From Owenia fusiformis (Eukaryota; Annelida; Polychaeta; Sabellida; Oweniidae): DNA of 64,000 nt. The notes under the pieces were generated by a model. That model was not told the origin of the DNA and did not search any database. It was given only the letters and a program-made list of their open reading frames with translations. Where the stretch lies: the NCBI GenBank assembly GCA_903813345.2, contig CAIIXF020000005.1, positions 39,933,375-39,997,374 of the forward strand, given 5' to 3'. How positions within the stretch are numbered: the stretch's first letter is position 1; each line of letters begins with the position of its first letter. The position numbers and the translations under genes are program-made. Positions 54,980 through 64,000 of this stretch are shown here, piece by piece.

Positions 54980-57900
54980 ATGGCTGATACTGCAGTGACA
55001 AGTATGCGTCAACGAAGGTCTCATGCTTTAACCGACTCCTCCCCACCTGACACCAACATTCCAACACAACAAAACAATCAAAAGCTCATTGAAGGTATAT
55101 CAAAACAAGCTAACAAAATGGCTTTAACTGATAGTGACATTGAATTGCCTCTACTTGAGAATGAGGCTGACCCTAAAGTGGTCATAGAGGACAAAGATAT
55201 AAGTGAAGAGGAGGAGACCTCTCTCAGTATCGCCTTACAGGTGTTTCTGCCTTACATTATTGCTGGCTTTGGTACAGTTGGTGCTGGCATTGTACTGGAT
55301 CAAGTCCAGGTTTGTATGAATTATCATCATAAGTTTAAGTTTATTCTAAGTTTGTTTTAACATTGCATATTGAAATAGTCCAGTTTGTATGAATTCAACT
55401 TAAGCTGATACTTAATACTACTTGTGACAATCAATTTATTAAGTTATTTTGTTTTTTATAAGAATGTATTTTATGTTCTCAACAGTAGCTGAATAATTTA
55501 CTTGTAGCACTGGGAAGTATTCAAGGTTGTCTCAGAGGCCTTCATCTTGGTACCTGCTTTGCTTGGCCTCAAAGGTAATCTTGAGATGACACTTGCCTCC
55601 AGGCTCTCAACTCAGGTACATGTAATTTATTTTAAAAAAATTCTTTTATATTCAACATAAATAAAGATTCCTTGCCTGTCTAACCAAGTGTACAGAATAC
55701 CGATAAATATTAAAAATTTTATATGGAAAAAATGGACCTTTAAAGAAAAGTAATAGCAATAGGTCAACTAAAGATCAAAAACTTGTATCAATTTTGATAT
55801 CATATTCTGCATCAGGCAAAATCAATAGAGTATAGACAAGATTCTCTTCTGGAGTGTAGCAATGATATAGTACTACAGTAAAACCTGTGTATAGGTTTTA
55901 CACTAGGTTTTTTCTCTGCAAAAAAAATGTTCAGTGTTTGTAAGTGTTCACTACAGAGAGGGGAATTTATACAGAAGTCAGTAGAGTATGTGTGGAGGAA
56001 GGGTGTCCACAAGAGATAGGTGTTCACTAGAGAGAGGTGTTTACCAGCACAGGTTTTACTGTATGTTACAAAATCTATTGCAGAACCCCTTCAAGTATTA
56101 CTTTCCTACTTTGTAGGCAAATTGTGGCAACCTGGACTCAAGAACAGAGCAATGGAAGGCTATAGGAGGAAACCTTGCCCTAACACAGGCCCAAGCCATT
56201 GTTGTAGGGTTCCTCGCCTCCATGGCTGCTATGATCCTGGGCTGGATCCCACAAGGCAAATTTAATTTGCAGCATGGTCTACTGCTGTGCTCAAGTAGTA
56301 TGTTAACAGCATCATTAGCCAGTCTTGTCCTTGGTATGTTGATTATAGTTTTTCAGAAGCTATTATTTCCCTTTTACTCAACAAGAAAGGTTATGAGACT
56401 AAATTAAATTGTTTATCATTTCATTATGCATCCATTCCAAACTCCAGTCAAATCTTTGTTAATATCTCAGTCACAGTTTGTATTGTAAAATATTTGGCAT
56501 CCAGATTCTTCTTAATTTTCATTGTTCTGTTGGATTTATCAAGAAAAATTGTGATGAGTCAATGTTATTTGTGATGACTCTAACTGAAGCAGTTTGCTTT
56601 ATCTTACTATGAAACAATGCAAACTTCTTTGTCATAACCATTATACATGTAATGTCACTGCCTTTCAGGTACTGTTATGATTGTGGTGGTGCTGCTCTCT
56701 CGTAGATTTCGTATTAACCCAGACAATGTTGCCACCCCTATAGCAGCCTCATTAGGAGATCTCACCACACTTATGCTTCTTTCTGCTATCACCACATTCA
56801 TATATAAAGCAATACAAGGTATGTCTTCATTTTGTATTGGATTCTATGACTTACATATAATATGTAATTTATGTGTGCACATGCGTCTTAAGGAGCAAGA
56901 CGAATAACACCCAAAGAAAATTATATAACATCAATAAAAATTCAATATCTCAAACTATGATTAAATGCACTAAAACAATGTTTAACACTACTTTTCTTGT
57001 TTACAGCACAATCTTTCTGGGTGGCCCCTGTGATAATAGGCATCTTCCTGCTGCTCACCCCACTATGGGTGTGGGTCTCTGTCAACAATAAATATGTGAA
57101 TGAGGTCATCTACACAGGCTGGACTCCTGTCATATGTGCAATGGTCATTAGCAGGTAACACCTCTAATTTTAGTTTCAGTTTTATAATTCTTTATTGAAA
57201 CAATATATATAATTCAATATTCAATACCCGCTATGGCTCATTGGCAGAGCCAAAGTTAACACTACCACTTGGCCCTGGGTTCAATTTATGGTTCAGACTT
57301 TATTTGTGTGTTATGTAATTCAGGTTGTTTAGTGGTCTGTAACCTGTATACATGTATATCTGTATATCCATGCACAAAAAAAACATACGGTTTGGTCTTT
57401 GGTTGGAATAGAATTTTACTATTTTTACAGTTTCAATAGGTTTAACATCCTCCTCCTCCATATAACATCATTTTGAAATATTGATTTGTCTTTGGCATGA
57501 TTTTTTGACTCCCTAATGGAATTAACTTAGAATATTTTAAAGCTGTTATTTGGACACCATCACTTAGTGTATGCAGTAAATGAGCAAGATTATTCAGCCC
57601 ACTAGAGTCAAATAAGATATTGTATAAGTACTGTTCATAACATTTTATATGAATAACTGCCATTATTATATCACTATCTAGCTAGCGACAGTATGATTGG
57701 TCAAAACCGGGTCACATGTCGTGGGATATCTGGCAATATTCAATGGCAATGCTAATCAGATAAGACTACCGTGAGATATATAGAGATTATCCTATATGAG
57801 GTTCAGGATATTGGGATTATCCCGAGGCAAATATAATATATTTGCCAGAGGGCCGCAGGTCCCGAGGGAAAATATATTATATTGGCCAAGGGATAATCCC

Positions 57901-60900
57901 AATATCCTGAACCGACTATAGGATAATATGTTTATCCCATACCAATCTTGGTCATCTGGTTCACATTGTTCAATATTGGAAATATTTTAGAATATTCATG
58001 TCCAGTTTTGTTTTCTTGGCCGTGGGCGGATTTTCCTTTTCTCTCAAATATTCCCACATTTATTTTCTCGAATTTTTTTATTGATTAAGATAAGTGGATG
58101 CTCCATCCCTTTTTTAAACCATCAAACAGATCCCGATTGTCTGTGTTTTCTCCATTGTCATTTACAGTCATTACGCGAACGTTACAAATAATTATGAACA
58201 AATATGCGAGCGGCGATTATGACGTAGCGGGCAGATATACTATATCTGCCCGCTCGGAGCGGGACGTAAAGCTATATCTGCCCGCTGATGAAAATATAAG
58301 TTTTTACAAACCGGCTTTATGTACCTGTAACACGTCCAAGTATGGGATAAATAGCGATATCCCACGCTCCCGGGAATTTTCAAAGAATTTGTTTTTCGTT
58401 CAGTGTAAATGATTTAGTTCAGTGTAAGTCAAAATGGCATACGAACCGAGTAGAGATATATGTATTTCAATGTTAACCTATGACTTAATAATATTAGGGA
58501 TGTTTAGCTAGACAGTGATATAATAAAACAAATATTTCACTCTATTTTCGGTGAATACCTGTAGCACTTTCACAAGGTGATATTCCACTTGCCCTTCGGG
58601 CTTCGTGGAATATCTCTTGTGAAAGATGTACAGGTATTCACCTCAATAGAGTGAAATATTTGTTCAATACTATTTTATTTACATTTTCTTAGTTGTGGGG
58701 GATTGATATTGGATGCAACAGTCTCAGATCCAAGATATCACGGCATGGCGGTATTCCAGCCTGTCATAAATGGTAAGTGACAAGTCTTAAAACATATATT
58801 TTATTGACTCTTCGTAATCATGTCAGTCTCTCAGCCATATGGGTCACTTTACATGTTTTATGTGTGTTTTATACAGTATATAAAAATATACAATGACATC
58901 AGTTGTATATTGTAAATGCATCTATGATACCAGCATCAGTCCTGATATAATGAAAGACTTCCATTTGGAGTACATAGATGTTATGATAAGAAGATTGACT
59001 GTAACAACTCTTTGTATAAGTTTATATATTAGCAGGTTTCTGTCTATTGAGTCAAACACTTGTGTCAGATCAATGAGACAACAATATATAGTAGTCTCTA
59101 GGGGTTCTCTTAAAAAAGGCCGTTAACTTCTGTTTAGTTAGTCCAAATCGTTTCTTATGTTTATGGTTAATCCAGAACTTTACATCTGCCTTACCTTAAC
59201 TTTGGTACACCTGTCCCCTTTCCAAACATCATATTAAAACTGTCACCCATTCATTGTCTGTTCTTTTTAATGACTAAAATTACAATAAAACCTGTAAATT
59301 GAAACACATCTCGAAGTGGAATACAAGTGGAACACTTTTTAGAGGGTACTTAGAAGGTGTTCCACTCAGACAGGTTTTACTGCAGACGCAAACATGGCCA
59401 AAATGTTCCTGATCTGTTATCTCATCGTATCTTTACTTCATTGAATAGGTGTAGGTGGCAATCTTGTAGCTGTGCATGCCAGTAGGATGTCAACAGCACT
59501 ACATAGAGTCTCAAAACCTGGAGTTCTACCAGATAACTTTCTCAAGGGGTGCCCAAATATATTCAGTTCATTTTGTGGAAAAGGTATGTTCAATGCTTTG
59601 TTAATGTAAGAAAGATGCTATAATACAGCACTGCAAAATTATAGAACAAATCATATATTTTTGGCCTAGGAATATCTAAAAAGTCATACAAATATTTTAA
59701 ATGATTAAATGTGAATAAATGCTATGTTGTTTGCAATTTTGAGAAATGATTTCTAGCAGTCTTGCAATGAAATATTTAATGGGATTAGGTAGTTTAGCAT
59801 GTAAATTATCGCATTGATTTACATTTATCACTTTAATATTATTTTGATACTGATATAGGGGTTTTGCAAGGTAGTGTGCTTAGTACTTTTTTATTCAATC
59901 ATTTCATCGATGATCTTACTTTACAATTACCAGCTCACTGTGGTGTTATTTTAAACGGTAAAAGGTTAAATCATCTTCTATGGGCGGATGACCTTGTATT
60001 GATCTCAGAATCCAGTGACGGATTGCAGCTATTGCTTGACACACTTTTTTCTTTTTGTAAGACTAACAGGTTAATTGTCAACACGATGAAAACTAAAGCA
60101 CTTATCTTCAATTCTAAAAGATCATTCAAATTTGAATTTAATGACCAAACTATAGAATGTGTCAAAGAATACAAATATTTAGGTCTCATTCTCACCAAAA
60201 ATAACAGTTTTGATCTGAACACTAAGTACCTTAAAGAACAATCAAAAAAGGCACTTTTTAAGATAAAGCAACAATATAAGAAGTTTAATGATGTACCACC
60301 GGATGTGGCTCTTCATCTGTTTAATGCGTTAGTTAGTCCTATTTTATGTTATGCATGTGAAATATGGTATGATAAAAAGCAAATGAAAGCAATTGAGTCA
60401 ATTCATTTGTCTTTTTTAAAGTCAACATTAGGTGTTAAATCACAAACTGCAAGCCCAGCTGTATATGGTGACCTAGGGAGATACCCATTATCAATCAAAA
60501 TAGAATCTTACATTATAAAATACTGGCTTAGGTTTCAAAATTTTCCAGAGAGTAATATATTAAATCAAGCATACTTATATGATAGGGGTAATCAAGAGTT
60601 AGGGTTTAAAAGTTGGTCAAGCAAGGTTTATGATATACTCAGAAAATGTGATTTATTAGATTATTGGAATAATCAAAATTTGGATACTGAAAATCTGGTG
60701 AATATGGTTGAAAAGAAATTAAAAATACTATTTGTAGAAAAATGGAAAAATGATTTGAACACTTATCCTATATTGAGAACGTACAAATTATTTAAAAATG
60801 ATTTTGGTAAAGAATTGTACTTGAAACTAGATAATAAAAAGTATAGATTGGCTACAAGTAGATTTAGAATGAGTTCTCATCAGTTAGCAATTGAGACTGG

Positions 60901-62080
60901 AAGACATACAAAGCCAAAACCAAAACCTTTAGAGGAAAGATTATGTAATATTTGTAAAGATGTAGAGGATGAATGTCATTTCTTTTTAGCTTGTACAAAA
61001 AATGATGAGAATAGGCAAATATTATATACAAAAGCCCGTGAAATTTTACCTAACTTGGATTTACAAAGTGAAAATTTATTTGTCAATCTTATTTCTAATT
61101 AAAATGTAACCTTGCAAAGACATATTGGCAAATTCATTTACCATTCATTTAAGAATTTAGCATGGTCATAATGCATTGTGTGTGCACCACACTATTATTG
61201 TTACCATATATATTTTTATATATTTTTTGTATTTTTTAGTTTAGTTGGTGTTTTGTAGTTTAGATATGTAGTCTACCATAGTTCTGACTAATGTAATCAT
61301 GTTATGATACTATATGTCAATAAAAGTTATATATATAATATTATAACATTCATAATGTTTAAATATATTTTAAATTTTGTTTATATTTTCTTTTCCAGGA
61401 ATAAGTGCCAAAACCAGCAGGGTATTAACAGCAATGGTTATTCCCGGACATTTAGTGTTCATGTACTTCATCTCTTACATGAAAGCTGGCCATGTTGCAT
61501 TTACTATTGTCTTTGCTCTAGTCTATTTATCTGCGTGCATGATACAGGTATGTACTAAACCATACCAATACCAATAACTACAGGAATCATCTTTTGATTA
61601 CTTTCATACATATTTTCAATGATTTAGCCTGGGCATCTATTTTTAAACAATAACTTTGTAAATTATGACGACTAGATTATTTAGAGGAGATTGACATAAT
61701 TGTGACTTTGCAATTTAAAAAAACAATTTGACATGAGAGCATGGCTGGACAGAAAACAATTTATCTTAAAGTGGTTGATGGTGGACATATAGAACACACC
61801 TTCTACACATGAAAGTTCAAAAGAAACAGTCATAATTAACTGGTAAATATTACTTCATTCATATATGTACTCATAATATTACATTTTCCAGGTGCTATTG
61901 CTGCTATTCATTGCAAGTTGGATGGTGCACAAGATGTGGCAGAGTGGAGATGATCCTGATAACTTTGCCATCCCATACCTCACTGCTATAGGTGACTTAC
62001 TTGGAACAGGACTCCTAGCTGCAGCATTTGCCTTACTGCAGGCCATGGGGCATGTCAATGCTAATACTCTCGAAAGATGA
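54980..62080 (+). CDS. SLC41A1: SLC41 family Mg2+ transporter (SLC41A1/2-like), 9 coding exons, 501 aa
   Basis: Coding exons: 54980-55309, 55508-55615, 56117-56333, 56669-56818, 57007-57154, 58693-58772, 59449-59583, 61399-61547 and 61892-62080, 1,506 nt with consistent phases. I chose the ATG at 54980 (MADTAV), just inside an exon whose acceptor ends at 54934; a 5' UTR exon must lie upstream. A ~75-residue acidic cytosolic N-terminus is followed by two MgtE-like halves. Paired signatures are [12 protein letters not shown] (aa 126-137) with [13 protein letters not shown] (345-357), and NPDN-x3[10 protein letters not shown] (235-251) with [16 protein letters not shown] (460-475). The Gly-Asp pairs and acidic residues line the magnesium path in MgtE. 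SLC41A1 acts at the plasma membrane in Mg2+ transport, described as Na+-coupled efflux. The length matches the vertebrate proteins (~510 aa). Which vertebrate paralogue is closest cannot be decided here. Confidence 0.93.
55876..56061. mobile_element. CAGTAAAACCTGT-family MITE, TA-flanked, SLC41 intron 2
   Basis: CAGTAAAACCTGTGTATAGG at 55876 and CACAGGTTTTACTG ending 56061, flanked by TA (55874-55875 and 56062-56063). It lies only ~55 bp upstream of the exon 3 acceptor. Confidence 0.78.
57228..57297 (+). repeat. tRNA-like fragment, possible SINE head or tRNA pseudogene (SLC41 intron 5)
   Basis: TATGGCTCATTGGCAGAGCC resembles a polymerase III A-box region and CTGGGTTCAATTTATGG a degenerate B-box, spaced about as in a tRNA. 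The acceptor stem does not close convincingly. Low confidence. Confidence 0.3.
57663..58525. mobile_element. TIR element, TTATTATATCACT ends (copy 2), SLC41 intron 5
   Basis: TTATTATATCACTATCTAGC at 57663 is matched in inverse by TAGCTAGACAGTGATATAAT to about 58525. A 150-bp palindrome sits inside (57787-57935; GGATAATCCCAATATCCTGA with its inverse). Same family as 40174-41370. Confidence 0.68.
58526..58667. repeat. Hairpin repeat following TIR copy 2
   Basis: CAAATATTTCACTCTATTTT folds on AATAGAGTGAAATATTTG around the core GCCCTTCGGGC. Nearly identical to 41371-41512. It ends ~25 bp before the exon 6 acceptor of SLC41. Confidence 0.72.
59283..59382. mobile_element. CAGTAAAACCTGT-family MITE (short copy), SLC41 intron 6
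   Basis: CAATAAAACCTGT at 59283 and ACAGGTTTTACTG ending 59382, with GTGGAACAC and GTGTTCCAC words inside. It is the smallest member in the window and lies ~65 bp upstream of exon 7. Confidence 0.68.
59855..61340 (+). mobile_element. 5'-truncated non-LTR retrotransposon (CR1/Jockey-like LINE) in SLC41 intron 7
   Basis: A 412-codon frame (59864-61102) with no internal stop encodes the C-terminal half of a reverse transcriptase. It begins in the palm at [20 protein letters not shown], reaches the catalytic motif [11 protein letters not shown] (family [Y/F]ADD, here WADD), then the KYLGLIL thumb entry and the [14 protein letters not shown] block. It ends with an [18 protein letters not shown] block and a C-x2-C-x7-H-x4-C knuckle. 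Endonuclease and fingers are missing, so it is a dead 5' truncation as usual for LINEs. The 3' tail has AATAAA at 61319-61324 and a short TA-rich end. It lies in the same orientation as the host gene. The unbroken frame implies a recent insertion. Confidence 0.88.
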
Positions 62081-62990
62081 TCAATAAGTCATATGGCAGG
62101 AATATACATGTCAGAATATAGACTTAATTGTAAAATGTTATGAAATGGGAATTATTATTGTACCATTTTTAAACTGGTTTGTTTATATATTTGTTGAGAT
62201 ATTGGTGTATTTTTGGAAAGGCCATAATTGTTCACTGCCTATGTGTCTAAGGGGCAGCCTTTCTTCCTCGAATTCCTGAGGTCCAGGGGTCAATTGCCTT
62301 GGGAGGTTACACCTACATATGTTTGAATGGTGTATTTATGGACATTACATGTTATCTAAAGGGTATTTTTAAATGGATTTTTACAGAAGTATATTTATTT
62401 AGTTCATAAGATTATGTTTGAGAATGGGTTCTACTAAAATGTGTTTTCAGCAAAAATGAAATATGGTTTACACTGGTTGTACTTTATATATGTTGATAAT
62501 TTGGTGGCCTGCTATATTGATGAAAGAAAGACTATTGATCCTATAATAAACAGAAAATCAAAGGAAGCAGAGTCCATCTAATGCAGTCCGACAGCAAGTA
62601 TAGAAACGGAAGCCTAATGGCACATCACTTAAAATGTTATGTTATACAAAATATTATGCAAAATACATATCAAAAATATCACCAACAAATTTTTTTTATT
62701 TGTGTAAGCATACAGTTATACAAATTGCAACTGCTGTATTTGTAGTTTAATTTGTGTTACCCTGTATAATGAGACCGTCTCCTCATTTTGTGCATTTTGT
62801 GACCATATTTGGAGTTAAGCTATTGGTTGTCTGTGTTGACATTATTATTATATTAGGCATGTGTAACTAATTTTACTCTTTTTGTAACCATTTTCTAAAA
62901 ATCCTCAAGGTGCATTTTACTTAACTGTTGACTATGTTTGTACAATACACTGGTTGATTTCGGCAATAAACTCAATGAGAGGTATACAAT
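62081..62990 (+). other. SLC41 3' UTR with two candidate poly(A) signals
   Basis: After the TGA at 62078-62080 the sequence is AT-rich with no open frame. AATAAA hexamers occur at 62545-62550 and 62965-62970. Either could define the 3' end, so short and long UTR forms are possible. Confidence 0.45.
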
Positions 62991-63279
62991 TTTTCCAGTC
63001 AAACTTCTAGTAATTCATGTCAATAGCCTTAGCAACAGATAAATGATAGATCTCGGAAATGAACAATCATACTTGGGTTTATTAGGTGTCATTTTTCCTA
63101 GTATTTTGAACTTACTTGTAACTGTATTGAGGCATAATTGATGAGGAAATTCCTATTCTAAGAACATATGCAATATTTCAAAGGAAATAAAAAACCTTAG
63201 GGGGGAAATATGTTCTTTTAGTGATATCGTATCTTTTAGATAATTTTGTAGAAAATACCTTGCAATATGTGAAAAGAAT

Positions 63280-63432
63280 TTAAGCCCAAGACTCAATGCA
63301 TTGTGGAATGACCATTCCTTTCAGGTGTTGTTTCCTAAAATTAACACTCGATGCTCCGCATCTCGTGCATATTTTGGAAAGCAACACATTCAAGAAATGG
63401 TCATTCCATATTGCACTGAGTCCAGGGCTTAA
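63280..63432. repeat. Hairpin MITE downstream of SLC41
   Basis: TTAAGCCCAAGACTCAATGC (63280) folds on GCACTGAGTCCAGGGCTTAA (to 63432), and GGAATGACCATT pairs with AATGGTCATTCC further in. Confidence 0.65.
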
Positions 63433-64000
63433 ATCCTTAACTAAACAATGTAGACATTGATTCATCCTACATACAAGATGCCTAATGTGGCCAGTTTTAT
63501 TGGACACTTTAAAATTTCCATTTCTGTGACCATAAACTCTGAATTAAAAAAAACAATGAATCTAAAAACCTATAAGAAAATCACATTTCCCCTTGAGGCA
63601 ACTGTTTTCCTTCCTTGAATATGTTATTGCCCAAGATCCAGCCTAGCTGAGATCATTGTTTAACATTTAATTGTAGTACATGTATATTTAAACTATCATG
63701 ATTGTATAGATGTCACTTTTTACCACTAGGTTAAATCTACATGTAAACACTAAACATCGACTTCAATTTGCAATTCAGATCTCATCATCTCAATAGAGTA
63801 CTGTATTTGAAAGAATAGATAGATGCCAGAGGCATGAAAATGTGATGTTGCATGAAGTACCGAAATTCTTTTTTTCATTTTAGGCCTCATTTTCAAATCA
63901 TTCTTCATTTTTTAAAGAATGGGCCTCAATTTTCGAAAGATGGGCTAAAACATTCTTGTTGTGGTCCTATAGGAGAGGTATCCATATGGTGAACTTTTTA
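63433..64000. other. 3' flank, nothing recognised
   Basis: AT-rich sequence. No supported open frame or repeat boundary. The last ~110 bases contain partly repeated TTCTTCATTTTTTAAAGAATGG words. Confidence 0.4.

Noticed and set aside
1-64000. CRISPR arrays, operons, prophage or bacterial genes
   Set aside because: The tandem arrays lack spacer structure. Spliced genes and LINE/TIR elements show animal nuclear DNA.

Overview
This is eukaryotic DNA from an animal. The sequence is AT-rich, carries GT-AG introns and is crowded with short inverted-repeat transposons. The two recognisable conserved genes (NOPCHAP1 and an SLC41 magnesium transporter), the intron sizes and a secreted EGF / cadherin-like / discoidin protein all fit a bilaterian invertebrate, probably marine (mollusc, hemichordate, brachiopod or similar). 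I cannot name the species. No bacterial gene, rRNA or CRISPR was seen.

Layout: (1) 1-9.9 kb is gene-poor and holds several foldback or terminal-inverted-repeat (TIR) elements. (2) 9,934-35,941 (+) is one 32-exon gene. I joined the exons by hand: the phases agree at every junction and sum to exactly 5,670 nt (1,889 aa plus stop). It encodes a signal peptide, an EGF-like segment, a cadherin-like domain, a basic site (SRHKR), seven homologous ~160-185 aa modules bounded mostly by phase-0 introns, a degenerate eighth region, an F5/8 type C (discoidin) domain and a C-terminal region with two Asp-box motifs. I recognise the discoidin domain but no named gene. (3) 35.9-41.8 kb is intergenic with TIR elements. 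(4) 41,836-48,408 (-) is a four-exon NOPCHAP1 (C12orf45) orthologue of 158 aa, with introns full of repeats. (5) 48.4-54.9 kb is intergenic and holds a composite foldback element. (6) 54,980-62,080 (+) is a nine-exon SLC41 transporter of 501 aa. A 5'-truncated LINE with an open reverse-transcriptase frame sits in its seventh coding intron. (7) 62.1-64 kb is 3' UTR and flank.

The most unusual feature is in the large gene. Its introns carry seven separate minisatellite arrays (39, 21, ~42, 23, 24, 35 and 43 bp units). In three of them (introns 8, 17 and 29) the unit is visibly a copy of the adjoining splice junction. This gives one array of about 43 copies of an acceptor-like pyrimidine tract from which AG is nearly absent, and two arrays of repeated consensus 5' splice sites, one of which offers an in-frame 14-residue exon extension and one an immediate stop. 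The other two genes have no comparable minisatellite array. The three genes show no sign of working together. The window looks like ordinary linkage of unrelated genes.

All domain names rest on reading motifs by eye. Exon boundaries are predictions supported by splice signals, phase and repeat homology.
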